Assembly: GCF_000023125.1 (NCBI RefSeq)
Contig: NC_013037.1
Coordinates: forward strand, 4,007,501 to 4,071,500
DNA from: Dyadobacter fermentans DSM 18053
GTDB lineage: Bacteria > Bacteroidota > Bacteroidia > Cytophagales > Spirosomataceae
Reading direction: 5' to 3'
Length of the DNA: 64,000 bases
Under the pieces are notes generated by a model. That model saw nothing but the letters and a program-made list of their open reading frames with translations, ran no database searches and was not told the origin of the DNA. Shown here in pieces: positions 55,425 to 64,000 of the stretch. The position numbers and the translations under genes are program-made. Positions within the stretch are counted from its first letter, which is position 1; each line of letters begins with the position of its first letter.

Positions 55425-56412
55425 GCAGAATGATCTTGCCGATATGGTCGCTGCTTTCCATTAATGCATGTGCTCTGGCAGCTTCCGCCAGCGGGAATGT
55501 CTCCGCAATCACGGTTTGAAATGCACCGCGTTCCATAACCGGCCACACGTTTTCCCGTATTTCATGTGCTAATGCTGCCTTGAAAGCATGGTCGCGGTTT
55601 CGCAGCGTGCTGCCGGTGACGGTGAGCCGCTTGCGCATGATCAGGCTGAAATCTACCACATCCTCGCCGGTGACCTTTCCGCCTTTCATGGTATTGATAA
55701 AAACAAGCCGGCCTTCTTCGCGCAGCAAACGCAGGTTTTTGGGGATATAATTTCCACCGACCATATCCAGGATAACGTCTGTACCGAGCTCGCGCAGCTG
55801 TTCTTCGAAATCTGCTTCCCGGTAATTAATGCTGATATCGGCCCCCAATGCATCGCACGCAGCACACTTTTCTTCCGACCCTGCGGTGGTAAACACGCTG
55901 GCACCGAATGCCCTGGCCAGCTGGATAGCCGTAATACCGATTCCGCTCGTGCCCCCGTGTACGAGGAAGCGCTCACCCTTCCGCAGCCGCCCCCGTTGAA
56001 AGACATTATGCCAGACGGTGAATACCGTTTCCGGCAACGAGGCCGCCCGGGCAAAAGCATCGCTATAATGGTTGAAAGCAACGGGTATGGGCAGGCAATG
56101 GCTGGCTTCCGCGAGGGCATATTCCGCGTAACCGCCGCCCGCCAGCAATGCGCAAACGGAATCGCCGGGTTTCCAGATGGTAACCTCCGGGCCCGTTTGG
56201 TCGATGATACCAGCCACTTCCAAACCAGGAATGTCCTGCGGTGCATCCGGCGGCGGTGGATAGTTGCCTTTCCGCTGGAAAACATCGGGGCGATTTACAC
56301 CTGCCGCGAATACCTTGATGCGTACTTGCGAACCGGTCGGATGCGGCATGGCTACCTCCTGCATTTGCAATACTTCCGGCCCGCCGGGTTGAGTGATGAC
56401 GATCGCTTTCAT
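55408..56412 (-). CDS. NAD(P)H:quinone oxidoreductase, PIG3/zinc-free MDR family
   Basis: The 334-residue protein begins MKAIVITQPGGPEVLQMQEV and has the MDR features GVNRPDVFQRKGNYPPPP, GLEVAG, VHGGTSGIGITAIQLARAFGASVF (cofactor-binding glycine-rich loop) and VTGSTLRNRD. It belongs to the quinone oxidoreductase/PIG3 branch without zinc. The true start is 56412; the open frame upstream to 56697 overlaps the YccF gene out of frame and is not conserved. The start overlaps the yccF stop by 4 bases. Confidence 0.88.
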   Translation of the reverse strand: MKAIVITQPGGPEVLQMQEVAMPHPTGSQVRIKVFAAGVNRPDVFQRKGNYPPPPDAPQDIPGLEVAGIIDQTGPEVTIWKPGDSVCALLAGGGYAEYALAEASHCLPIPVAFNHYSDAFARAASLPETVFTVWHNVFQRGRLRKGERFLVHGGTSGIGITAIQLARAFGASVFTTAGSEEKCAACDALGADISINYREADFEEQLRELGTDVILDMVGGNYIPKNLRLLREEGRLVFINTMKGGKVTGEDVVDFSLIMRKRLTVTGSTLRNRDHAFKAALAHEIRENVWPVMERGAFQTVIAETFPLAEAARAHALMESSDHIGKIILLNQWP

Positions 56413-56780
56413 GAATAAATTTCTTTTCCAAACGGTGCGAAAGAGAGGCTCATTAATTTGAAATGCTGCTTCGCAAATGGCAGTCCGATGATGGTAATGG
56501 CGAGCAAAATGCCGAAAACGAGGTGCGTCAATGCGATCCAGATCCCGCCCAGAAAGATCCAGATGATGTTGAACACGGTAGACAAGCAACCCGAATCGCC
56601 AGGGACATCCCGCACGTGCTGACCAAACGGGAAGAGCGTCATGATCCCGATTTTGAAACATTGAATCCCGAAAGGAATGCCCACGATCGTCAGGCAAAGC
56701 GCCAGGCCCGCGGCCATATATTCCAGAAAGACGACAAATCCGCCGAAAATAAGCCAGATAATGTTCCCGATGAGGTTCAT
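56409..56780 (-). CDS. yccF: YccF-family inner membrane protein
   Basis: The 123-residue protein has two repeated YccF segments, each with hydrophobic helices: NIIWLIFGGFVVFLEYMAAG with LTIVGIPFGIQCFKIG, and NIIWIFLGGIWIALTHLVFG with ITIIGLPFAKQHFKL. Function unknown. It is the first gene of an operon with the quinone oxidoreductase (ATGA overlap). Confidence 0.9.
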   Translation of the reverse strand: MNLIGNIIWLIFGGFVVFLEYMAAGLALCLTIVGIPFGIQCFKIGIMTLFPFGQHVRDVPGDSGCLSTVFNIIWIFLGGIWIALTHLVFGILLAITIIGLPFAKQHFKLMSLSFAPFGKEIYS

Positions 56781-56831
56781 GGTGCGATCAGGTTAGATGT
56801 GAGTACCGCTTAAAACTAATGCCGTGAACAA

Positions 56832-57491
56832 CTAGTATGCCTGATTTTCGACAGACGGTTCCAGGCGCAAATCGCCGGACGAAATCACTGACTTCCAGTT
56901 GTCTATTTTCAGCAATCTGAAAAACTCCTCCTCCCCGATTTCCCTCACCCCTCCCGGCGGCAGATCGCCGAGTTCCAAATCCTCGATACTGGCCCGGACG
57001 AGGCGTTTACAGCGGTGATTCGCCTCCCGCACCATTTTGCGAACCTGGTGGTATTTGCCTTCGGTGAGGGTAATGCTCAGCCAGGTGTTGGGCACACCGG
57101 GCTGGCCTTCGCTTTGATGCCAGGGCAAAATCGCCGGGCGTTCGATGACCTCCACCTCGCAGGGCGCTGTTGTGTAATAACCGCCACCCTTCACGCGGAT
57201 AGGAATGCCCGTCCGCAGCAACTGCACCGTCTCCGGTGGCACGATATGGCCCACATTCACCCAGTACGTCCGGGTATGCGGCACTTCGCCCAGGAAAAGC
57301 AAGTTGGTAACTTTTTTGTTGGTAGTCAGGATCAGCAGCCCTTCCGACATGCTATCGAGCCGCCCCACGGCGTGCGTACCTTCTGGAAAATCAAAATCCA
57401 GCTCCCCCAGCAACCGCACATCATGCGAGCTGACGAACTGCGAAACCATGTTGGGTGGCTTGTTGATAATGAAGTAGCGGTGTGGTACCAT
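56832..57491 (-). CDS. Pseudouridine synthase, RsuA/RluE type
   Basis: The 219-residue enzyme starts MVPHRYFIINKPPNMVSQF and has the catalytic aspartate in HAVGRLDSMSEGLLILTTN. Its C-terminal part includes GKYHQVRKMV with the RNA-contacting residues. There is no S4 domain, as in the RluE/RluF-like short group, which modifies 23S rRNA. The start codon at 57489-57491 lies in a perfect 12-base inverted repeat, possibly controlling translation. An in-frame ATG at 57509 is a possible earlier start. Confidence 0.85.
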   Translation of the reverse strand: MVPHRYFIINKPPNMVSQFVSSHDVRLLGELDFDFPEGTHAVGRLDSMSEGLLILTTNKKVTNLLFLGEVPHTRTYWVNVGHIVPPETVQLLRTGIPIRVKGGGYYTTAPCEVEVIERPAILPWHQSEGQPGVPNTWLSITLTEGKYHQVRKMVREANHRCKRLVRASIEDLELGDLPPGGVREIGEEEFFRLLKIDNWKSVISSGDLRLEPSVENQAY

Positions 57492-57518
57492 GCCCAAATG
57501 TACGATCATGGTACCACA
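57481..57518. promoter_or_regulatory. Perfect 12-base inverted repeat over a start codon
   Basis: TGTGGTACCATG at 57481-57492 and its complement at 57507-57518 have a 14-base spacer. In the minus-strand mRNA the arms can form a hairpin that encloses both candidate ATG codons of the pseudouridine synthase. It could be a translational control hairpin or a protein-binding palindrome. Confidence 0.6.
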
Positions 57519-57546
57519 TGCTGCACAAAAGCAGCAAGAACTTTAT

Positions 57547-58617
57547 TCAGTTATGCTTCGCCTTGTAATGCGCTTCCAGCAAATCCTCTCCGAAATCGTT
57601 CGTGAGATCGCGGACTACCGAGTGGATGTGGTTGCCGCCGTTTTGGGTGTTGTCGAATTCGATGAGGAATGTGGGGCCGTGGATGCGGTAGTAGTGGCCG
57701 TGGCCGGTGCCGATCTCGGGCTGGTGGTCGCCGAGCCATGCGAAACGGATCTTTTCGAGGCCATGTTTTTCGAGTTCGGCCCATTGCTGGTTTTTGAGCG
57801 TGACATGATAGCGCTGCAAATAGGCCATAATGAGTTTTTTGAATGCGGCTTGCTGGCTTGCATTCAGCTCGGCCATCGGGATGCCTTCCATTTTGGCAAG
57901 GGAGGCTTTCCGGCTGTTGGAAGTAAATATTTCGTTCGGTGCTTTGGCACCGAGGTTCGCTTTTTCGAGCTGGGAGGCGTCGAGGCTGTGCAGAAGCGCA
58001 AATGCGAGGTCCTGCTCGGCTTGGAGGATCCTCCGGCCTTTTTGCGGTACATCGGCCATGACCGTCCCGGGGTTACTGCCCATAAAACTGGGTGTGTAGG
58101 ATAGCTGATTGTCTATCGACGAGAAGTGCAGCGACAAATGGTGGCCTTCCACGCGCCAGCCCCACGGCTCGCTGCCCGGCGTGCCGAATATGAGAAATGC
58201 ATAGTTTTCAGGATCGCGGTAGGTGTCGTTCGCCGGCCGGGATTCTACCACCCGCAGCACATGTTCGAGGTCGATGATCTGCACGGCTTTGTTATAACCT
58301 TCCTGGCTGAGTACCACGCGGATGAGCGCCATTGCGGCTTTACGCTGCGCGGCATTCATCGTTTTGAGCGTAATGCCTTTGCGGGCGCGCGGCGTGAAGT
58401 TCCAGTCGAACCGGGCAAGGTCGGTGTAGGGCAGCTGGGCCTCCTTTCGCTGTTCGGCGGAGAGTGTATGTAGAAAAGCTGCGGCAGCGGCCTGCATTTC
58501 ACGGGCAAGCCTGGCATCACCCGGCCCGCAACGAACGGGTGGCTTGCCGAAAACCTCCGGCGTAGCGATTTTAAGGCATATTAATCCAAAAAATAAACAC
58601 TGGATCAGCTTTCTCAT
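57547..58617 (-). CDS. DUF3500 family exported protein
   Basis: The 356-residue protein has a signal peptide (MRKLIQCLFFGLICLKIATP). The DUF3500 domain includes WNFTPRARKGI, YAFLIFGTPGSEPWGWRVEGHHLSLHF and FLIEFDNTQNGGNHIHSVVRD. The family is metal-related by its conserved His residues, but function is unknown. Start is 58617; upstream open frame is not conserved. It is divergent from the dGTPase gene. Confidence 0.83.
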   Translation of the reverse strand: MRKLIQCLFFGLICLKIATPEVFGKPPVRCGPGDARLAREMQAAAAAFLHTLSAEQRKEAQLPYTDLARFDWNFTPRARKGITLKTMNAAQRKAAMALIRVVLSQEGYNKAVQIIDLEHVLRVVESRPANDTYRDPENYAFLIFGTPGSEPWGWRVEGHHLSLHFSSIDNQLSYTPSFMGSNPGTVMADVPQKGRRILQAEQDLAFALLHSLDASQLEKANLGAKAPNEIFTSNSRKASLAKMEGIPMAELNASQQAAFKKLIMAYLQRYHVTLKNQQWAELEKHGLEKIRFAWLGDHQPEIGTGHGHYYRIHGPTFLIEFDNTQNGGNHIHSVVRDLTNDFGEDLLEAHYKAKHN

Positions 58618-58733
58618 AGCGCTTCGGTTTGAAATAAATCGTTGTGCATTACCCATTTAAAAGCCGCGCCGGCGTTCGTTTCTACCTGATAAAGCCCCCA
58701 GCCTTATTTCCGCGTATTTTCGACGAAAGGCAT

Positions 58734-58741
58734 TAGTTTTG
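58734..58741 (+). promoter_or_regulatory. -7 box of dgt
   Basis: TAGTTTTG matches TAnnTTTG exactly, 20 bases before the dgt start codon. A -33 element is not evident. Confidence 0.4.
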
Positions 58742-58760
58742 CGGCTTATTTGAAATTAAT

Positions 58761-60107
58761 ATGATGCAATGGGAAAAATTGCTGTCGGCCAAACGCTGGG
58801 GCAGTGAAGACAAATACAATTCCGACCCGACCGAAGCGCGTTCGGAATTCCAGCGCGACTACGACCGGCTGATCTTTTCATCGCCATTCCGCCGTTTGCA
58901 GAACAAAACGCAGGTTTTTCCGCTGCCAGGAAGCATTTTCGTTCATAACAGGCTTACCCACAGCCTGGAAGTAGCGAGCGTGGGCAAATCGCTCGGGCGG
59001 ATGTTCTACAATCATTTGCGGACACAAAACCATCAGATCGACGACGATCTGCCGCTGATCAGCGAGATCGGCAACATCGTGTCGGCGGCCTGTCTCGCGC
59101 ACGACCTCGGCAACCCGGCTTTCGGGCATTCCGGCGAGGCGGCGATCTCACATTATTTCACCGATGGCGACGGTTTGAAATACCAAAAAGAAGTAAGCGA
59201 AGCGCAATGGGCCGATCTCACGCACTTCGAAGGAAATGCCAATGCGATCCGCATTCTCACCCATCCGTATGCAGGCAAGGGTTACGGCAGTTTTGCTTTG
59301 ACCTACTCCACATTGGCTGCCATCGCAAAATATCCCTGCGAAGCCAGTGCAGGACATCAAAAAGCAAATATTTATACCAAAAAATACGGCTTCTTCCAAT
59401 CCGAGCAGGCTGGTTTTCAAAAGATTGCCACTGAGCTGGGGCTTTCGCAAGTTTCGCAATCGCCGCTCGTTTATAAGCGGCACCCGCTGGTGTACCTGGT
59501 GGAAGCGGCCGACGATATTTGTTACAATATCATCGACCTCGAAGATGCGCACCGCCTCAAAATCCTGTCTTACCAGGAAGTGGAAGCGTTGCTGCTGGCG
59601 TTATGCAACGATCCGCGCATGCCCGGCCGCCTGGCCGAAATCGAGGATGACGATGCCAAAATCGGGCTGCTGCGGGCGAAATCCATCAGCGTGCTCATCG
59701 GCGCATGTTCCGAACTATTTATTAATGAACAAAATACAATCCTGAAAGGCGATTTCAATGCAAGCCTGATCGACCGCATTCCCGAGCCTCACCGGTCGGC
59801 CATGAAGGAAATTGCCCGGATTTCGGTACAGAAGATTTACAACTATTCATCGGTGGTGCAGATCGAGGTGGCGGGTTACAAAGTCATGGGTGGATTGCTG
59901 GAAGAATTTGTGCCTGCATACCTCCATAACAACTCGCATTACACCCGCAAGCTGGTGGACCTGATACCGAAGCAATTCATCACGTCGCGCACCGACACTT
60001 ATTCCAAAATTCAAACCGTACTCGACTTTGTATCAGGCATGACCGACCTGTATGCCGTAGAATTATTCCGAAAAATCAAAGGCATCTCGTTCCCATCTAT
60101 TTCGTAG
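58761..60107 (+). CDS. dgt: Deoxyguanosinetriphosphate triphosphohydrolase
   Basis: The 448-residue HD-domain enzyme hydrolyses dGTP to deoxyguanosine and triphosphate. It starts MMQWEKLLSAKRWGSEDKYN. HD-domain ligands appear in NRLTHSLEVASVG and AACLAHDLGNPAFGHSGE, with a further Asp in VEAADDICYNIIDLEDAH. The length matches the dNTPase family in Bacteroidota. It is monocistronic and balances the dNTP pool together with ribonucleotide reductase. Confidence 0.93.
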   Translation: MMQWEKLLSAKRWGSEDKYNSDPTEARSEFQRDYDRLIFSSPFRRLQNKTQVFPLPGSIFVHNRLTHSLEVASVGKSLGRMFYNHLRTQNHQIDDDLPLISEIGNIVSAACLAHDLGNPAFGHSGEAAISHYFTDGDGLKYQKEVSEAQWADLTHFEGNANAIRILTHPYAGKGYGSFALTYSTLAAIAKYPCEASAGHQKANIYTKKYGFFQSEQAGFQKIATELGLSQVSQSPLVYKRHPLVYLVEAADDICYNIIDLEDAHRLKILSYQEVEALLLALCNDPRMPGRLAEIEDDDAKIGLLRAKSISVLIGACSELFINEQNTILKGDFNASLIDRIPEPHRSAMKEIARISVQKIYNYSSVVQIEVAGYKVMGGLLEEFVPAYLHNNSHYTRKLVDLIPKQFITSRTDTYSKIQTVLDFVSGMTDLYAVELFRKIKGISFPSIS

Positions 60108-60217
60108 CAGTTACCCAATTACAGTGGCTGCATATCGCCTTGCGTAAAAGTAGTTCGTTCTCAAAAGTTTTTATGTAAATTGTAGATCGAATTAAACAGC
60201 CGCAACCGCCTGTACGT

Positions 60218-61339
60218 ATGCAGATTGAACAATTTGTCTATTCGGATAGTCAATCCGAAATCGCATTCTCCTTTTCACCGCAATTGCTGTTCATTTTCGG
60301 CGACCGCGAATTGCTTGAAACGACGGGAATTGCTCACCAACTGGCCTCGGAATTTCCGGGTGCGGTATGTTCCGGATGTTCCACAGCAGGCGAAATCGCC
60401 AACGAATCGGTGCGGGAGCACACGGTGATCGTAACAGGCATCGCATTCGACTCCGTGATGGTGCGCAGCTCCAAAATCCAGCTGACCGATGTGGCTTTCG
60501 ATAGCACGGAAGCGGGAAAACTGCTCGTTTCCAAGCTTCCGCAGGAAGGTTTGAAACATGTTTTCGTCGTTTCGGATGGCCTGAAAGTGAACGGCACCGA
60601 CCTCGTCAAAGGCATGACAGAAGGCCTTTCCGATGGCGTTACCATTACCGGCGGCCTCGCTGGCGACGGTTCTCACTTCTCCCGTACGATAATTATTGAG
60701 CCCGATGGAAAAGTCGCGACGGAAAGTGTAGCGGCAATCGGGTTTTATGGTGAAAAATTGACGATCGGTTACGGCTCGCGCGGCGGATGGGACAGTTTCG
60801 GGCTCGACAGGGAAGTGACGCGTTCGCAGGACAACATACTTTACGAAATCGACGGCCAGCCCGCACTTGACCTTTACAAATCGTTTTTGGGTGAAAAAGC
60901 CAAAGAATTGCCGGCGTCGGGACTGCTGTTTCCACTGAGCATGCGCGATAATGAAGACCGTGTTCCCGTGGTGCGCACCATCCTGGGAATTAATGAGGAA
61001 GAAAAGAGCCTCACATTCGCGGGCGATATTCCGCAGGGCTCATTTGTGCGATTAATGAAGGCCAATAACGACCGGCTTGTGAACGGGGCCGAAGAAGCGG
61101 CCCAGGAAGCCGGCCGCGCACTGGGCAATAGTCCGGACTTCGCCATCCTGGTGAGCTGCGTCGGGCGCAAGCTCGTGCTGAAACAAATGGTGGAAGAGGA
61201 AGTGGAATGCGTGTCCCAAGTGCTCGACGGGCCTGTCATGACCGGCTTTTACTCATACGGGGAGCTGGCGCCATTCAACCGCGATTCGCTTTGCGAGCTT
61301 CATAACCAGACTATGACCATTACCACCTTCCGTGAATGA
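60218..61339 (+). CDS. FIST-domain signal transduction protein
   Basis: The 373-residue cytoplasmic protein has FIST_N (SGCSTAGEIANESV region; ITGGLAGDGSHFSRT) and FIST_C (NLLYEID... GLLFPLSMRD and C-terminal VMTGFYSYGELAP) domains. The family is a small-molecule sensor domain in prokaryotic signalling, usually beside or fused to kinases. Its stop overlaps the start of the histidine kinase by 4 bases. Ligand unknown. It may feed into the kinase as a separate sensor subunit. Confidence 0.88.
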   Translation: MQIEQFVYSDSQSEIAFSFSPQLLFIFGDRELLETTGIAHQLASEFPGAVCSGCSTAGEIANESVREHTVIVTGIAFDSVMVRSSKIQLTDVAFDSTEAGKLLVSKLPQEGLKHVFVVSDGLKVNGTDLVKGMTEGLSDGVTITGGLAGDGSHFSRTIIIEPDGKVATESVAAIGFYGEKLTIGYGSRGGWDSFGLDREVTRSQDNILYEIDGQPALDLYKSFLGEKAKELPASGLLFPLSMRDNEDRVPVVRTILGINEEEKSLTFAGDIPQGSFVRLMKANNDRLVNGAEEAAQEAGRALGNSPDFAILVSCVGRKLVLKQMVEEEVECVSQVLDGPVMTGFYSYGELAPFNRDSLCELHNQTMTITTFRE

Positions 61340-62673
61340 CACCCATGCAAACGCTCGAACTGACCGAAACCAATTACCACCGGCTGTTGAAGCGGCAAAT
61401 CCGGAAATCGCTGCCGCCCGACCTAGCCGAACACCCCGACATACAAGATTTCCTACTGGCTGTAAACCAGGCATATACCGAATACCAGGACGATCTGTCG
61501 CGCATGGAACTGATCCTGGAACAGAGTTCGGGAGAGCTTTTCAAGGCCAACCGCGAGCTTAGCCGCATTGCCCAGGAAAAAACAGAAGAGGCTGCCCTTA
61601 CCAGTAAAAGGCTCGAAGAAGTGGTAGGCAGCATTTCGGAAGTGCTGGTGCAGCTCGATCGCGACGGTAATTTCACTTACCTGAACCAGGCGTGGGAAAG
61701 CATTACCGGCTACCCGGTGAGCGCCAGCATGGGACAAAGCTTCGCAGGTTTTTTCCCAACCGCCGAAGCCAGGGAAAAAGTGACCGAAATACTCTCCCAG
61801 GAAACCGAGGGAAAGGAGGAAACGCTGCGGATTTATACGGTGGGCGGCCAGGAAAAATGGCTGGGCGTTTCACTTACCCCTTATTTCAGCAACGGGCAGC
61901 ACATTGGCTTTACCGGTACGCTCGCGGACGTGACCGCACGGGTGACCGCCGAAACGAAACTAAAATCCTACACCCGCGACCTCGAACGCATTAATGCGGA
62001 GCTCGACCAGTTTGCCTATGTGGTAAGCCACGACCTGAAAGCGCCGCTGCGGGCGATCAACAACCTCTCCGAGTGGATCGAAGAGGACATTGCCGATATG
62101 CTCGAAGGCGAAACGAAGGACCAGTTCCGGCTGCTGCGCGGGCGCGTTCACCGGATGGAGAACCTTATCAACGGCATCCTGTCCTACTCGCGCGCCGGAA
62201 GAATGAAAACCGTGAAGGAGAAGTTCGTGATCAGAGGACTGGTGGACGAGCTGTGCGAATCTTTCAGCACCAAAAAGCCGCTTTCTTTCAGCATTGAGGG
62301 CGACGCATCTATGGAAATCGAGGCGGAGAAGATCGCATTGACGCAGATTCTCCAAAACCTCGTTTCCAATGGGATCAAATACAATGATAAAGATGAAATC
62401 CGCATCAGCGTCGGCTGGAAGGACCTTGGGAAAGAGTACGAATTTCACGTCGGCGACAATGGTCCCGGCATCAGCCCCGAGTTCCACGAACGCATATTCG
62501 TCATTTTCCAGACGCTTCAGGCGCGCGACGAGGTAGAAAGCACCGGCGTAGGACTCGCGATCGTCAAAAAAATACTCGACGAAAAGCACAGCAAGATCCG
62601 CATCGACTCGGTAATGGGCGTCGGCACGACTTTTTACTTTACCTGGCCGAAAAACGAAGCAAAAGACATTTGA
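61336..62673 (+). CDS. PAS-domain sensor histidine kinase
   Basis: The 445-residue soluble kinase (no transmembrane segment) has an N-terminal coiled region, a PAS domain at about 95-215 (GSISEVLVQLDRDGNFTYLNQAWESITGYP), and a HisKA/HATPase_c pair. The phosphoacceptor is H232 in FAYVVSHDLKAPLRAI; ATP-binding motifs are LVSNGIKYND, GDNGPGIS and GVGLAIVKKIL. Direct overlap with the FIST gene and the following regulators suggests one phosphorelay. Confidence 0.93.
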   Translation: MTPMQTLELTETNYHRLLKRQIRKSLPPDLAEHPDIQDFLLAVNQAYTEYQDDLSRMELILEQSSGELFKANRELSRIAQEKTEEAALTSKRLEEVVGSISEVLVQLDRDGNFTYLNQAWESITGYPVSASMGQSFAGFFPTAEAREKVTEILSQETEGKEETLRIYTVGGQEKWLGVSLTPYFSNGQHIGFTGTLADVTARVTAETKLKSYTRDLERINAELDQFAYVVSHDLKAPLRAINNLSEWIEEDIADMLEGETKDQFRLLRGRVHRMENLINGILSYSRAGRMKTVKEKFVIRGLVDELCESFSTKKPLSFSIEGDASMEIEAEKIALTQILQNLVSNGIKYNDKDEIRISVGWKDLGKEYEFHVGDNGPGISPEFHERIFVIFQTLQARDEVESTGVGLAIVKKILDEKHSKIRIDSVMGVGTTFYFTWPKNEAKDI

Positions 62674-62717
62674 TATGTCCCTGATAACCCAATTAAATAC
62701 AATTCAAAAACAACAAG

Positions 62718-63149
62718 ATGTCCCTTTCCTCCCCTATCCCGATGACCATATTACTGGTAGAAGACGATGAAGTAGATGTAATGAATGTCAAGCGGGCATT
62801 CAAAAAGAACAATATTTCCAACCAGCTCGTCGTCGCATCCAACGGCATCGAGGCGTTGGCGCTGCTCCGTTCCGACAGCCTGGATTATCCTAAGCCGAAG
62901 ATCGTGCTGCTCGACCTTAACATGCCGAAAATGGGCGGAATCGAGTTTTTGAAAGAAATCAGGCAAGACCCGTCGCTCAGTACGCTGTCTGTATTTGTGA
63001 TGACCACCTCGAATGAAGACAGTGACAAAATCGACGCATTCAACCTGAACGTCGCCGGCTACATCCTCAAACCATTGTCGATGGACCGGTTCATTGCCGC
63101 AGTATCCACATTAAACAGCTACTGGACCCTGTGCGAATATCCTCAATAG
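62718..63149 (+). CDS. Single-domain response regulator
   Basis: The 143-residue Rcp1-like receiver has an acidic pocket at EDDEVD, phosphoacceptor D66 in VLLDLNMPKMGG, and the conserved Thr in VMTTSNED and Lys in YILKPL. There is no output domain. It lies 44 bases after the histidine kinase and probably passes the signal by phosphotransfer. Confidence 0.93.
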   Translation: MSLSSPIPMTILLVEDDEVDVMNVKRAFKKNNISNQLVVASNGIEALALLRSDSLDYPKPKIVLLDLNMPKMGGIEFLKEIRQDPSLSTLSVFVMTTSNEDSDKIDAFNLNVAGYILKPLSMDRFIAAVSTLNSYWTLCEYPQ

Positions 63150-63177
63150 CCGTTATTCACCACTATATCTGAACATT

Positions 63178-64000
63178 ATGCCCCCTCTTTCCATTCTGCT
63201 TGTTGAAGACGACGACATCGACGCTATCAAACTGAGCCGTGCAATCAGCAGGGCGCAAGTTGAAATAGGGGAGATCCGAGTATGCAAATATGCCGAAGAA
63301 GCGCTCCGGATGCTGGAAACGTGGACGCCTGGCTGCATTTTTCTGGACTACCAGCTGCCTAAAACCAACGGTTTGGAACTGCTCAAAACCGTGAAACTCC
63401 GCGCGCCCCACCTGCCCGTGATCGTGCTAACCTCGCATGGCGACGAGCGCATTGCCGTCGAGATGATGAAAGCCGGGGCGCTGGATTACTTTCCAAAATC
63501 GGAAGTGAACCCCGAAAAACTCACGAAGGCCTTCCACACCATGAGCCAGATGCTCGAAATGGAAAAAGGCCGGGAAGTAGCGGAGCACGAATTGGCTGAG
63601 AAAGAGGAATTTATTAATAAAATCGCGCTCCTTTCGCCCAATATCATTTATGTGATTGATATTGAAAAATGGACCAATATTTTCCACAACAAGCAAATCT
63701 GGAAAATACTCGGCTACTCGGAACACGAGGTAGAAACCGACACCCGCAAGGGCCTTGCGCGGATTATCAACGAGCGCGACCAGCATACTTTCCGCGCGCA
63801 TTACAACCACATGCGCTACAGTGTGAAAGATGCGGAAGTGGTTGAAAAGGAATTCAGGTTGAAACACAAAAACGGCTCGGAAATCTGGATTATCACCCGT
63901 GAAGTGCCTTTCAAAAGGAACGCGCGCGGGCGTGTGCAGGAAGTGCTGGGCACGGCCATCGACATTACGGCCCGCAAAATCGCCGAAAAGGAGCTCATTC
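63178..64000 (+). CDS. Response regulator with PAS domain (3' end outside the window)
   Basis: The first 274 codons show a receiver (EDDDID acidic pocket, D57 in CIFLDYQLPKTNG, VLTSHG and YFPKSE) followed by a PAS domain from about residue 143 (EFINKIALLSPNIIYVIDIEKW to GSEIWIITREVPFKRN) and the PAC motif VQEVLGTAIDITARKIAEKEL. The remaining C-terminus, probably a kinase, lies beyond the window. It is the fourth gene of the operon after the FIST, kinase and response regulator genes. Confidence 0.9.
   Translation, partial: MPPLSILLVEDDDIDAIKLSRAISRAQVEIGEIRVCKYAEEALRMLETWTPGCIFLDYQLPKTNGLELLKTVKLRAPHLPVIVLTSHGDERIAVEMMKAGALDYFPKSEVNPEKLTKAFHTMSQMLEMEKGREVAEHELAEKEEFINKIALLSPNIIYVIDIEKWTNIFHNKQIWKILGYSEHEVETDTRKGLARIINERDQHTFRAHYNHMRYSVKDAEVVEKEFRLKHKNGSEIWIITREVPFKRNARGRVQEVLGTAIDITARKIAEKELI

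Noticed and set aside
56413..56697. N-terminal extension of the quinone oxidoreductase open frame
   Set aside because: It overlaps yccF out of frame and lacks conservation; the ATG at 56412 gives the normal family start.

Overview
The window looks like ordinary chromosome from a Bacteroidota bacterium of the order Cytophagales, most likely Dyadobacter or a close relative. This placement is inferred, not searched. The evidence is a SusC/SusD pair, TonB-dependent receptors with carboxypeptidase-regulatory-like N-termini, a protein with a type IX secretion (Por) C-terminal signal, the Bacteroidota GlmU-like and long QueA-like variants, LytS/LytTR signalling, no clear Shine-Dalgarno sequences, and promoters of the Bacteroidota type (-33 TTTG, -7 TAnnTTTG). 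I found no rRNA, tRNA, CRISPR array, insertion sequence or prophage.

Layout. 1-9.3 kb: start of nrdA (minus strand, cut by the window edge), a Tat-exported sugar isomerase/epimerase-like protein, ribosomal protein L31B with promoter and terminator, a GlmU-like enzyme, then holB - RimB-like protease - rimK. After these come a degenerate octamer tandem repeat, a cyclase-fold DUF2652 protein, hemC and an AT-rich lipoprotein. 9.3-17.3 kb: a large outer-membrane receptor with a repetitive tail, a LytS/LytTR two-component pair and uvrA. 17.3-26.3 kb: a SusC/SusD pair with a LacI-type operator-like palindrome upstream, a 54-residue antitoxin-like protein, YigZ, an MFS transporter, a small DUF6934-like gene pair and corA. 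26.3-29.6 kb: a small surface-polysaccharide cluster (GT2, GT4, FkbM methyltransferase). 29.6-34.2 kb: nrdB, recX, a Tat-exported phosphoesterase, two unknown small genes that share an operator-like repeat, repeated hairpins and tyrS.

34.3-42.8 kb: a secreted GH43 glycosidase, Uma2, the queA-like gene, a small membrane protein, cobalamin adenosyltransferase, ilvE, a mannose-phosphate-isomerase-like cupin, DUF72, and a decayed class II cyclic-nucleotide phosphodiesterase. 42.9-51 kb: a two-gene cell-surface locus (repeat protein plus T9SS protein), GNAT, AI-2E-type exporter, a TetR/ABC1-kinase operon and an FAD-linked sugar-acid oxidase. 51-64 kb: a MocR regulator divergent from a TonB receptor, alpha/beta hydrolase, quinone oxidoreductase with YccF, an RNA pseudouridine synthase whose start codon lies in a perfect inverted repeat, DUF3500, dGTPase, and a FIST - histidine kinase - response regulator - response regulator/PAS signalling operon cut by the right edge.

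Most genes are housekeeping or typical of the family. The least explained parts are the small-gene pair at 32.2-32.8 kb, the DUF6934-like pair at 24.8-25.2 kb, the phosphodiesterase relic at 42.2-42.8 kb, the hairpin over the pseudouridine synthase start, and the FIST operon.
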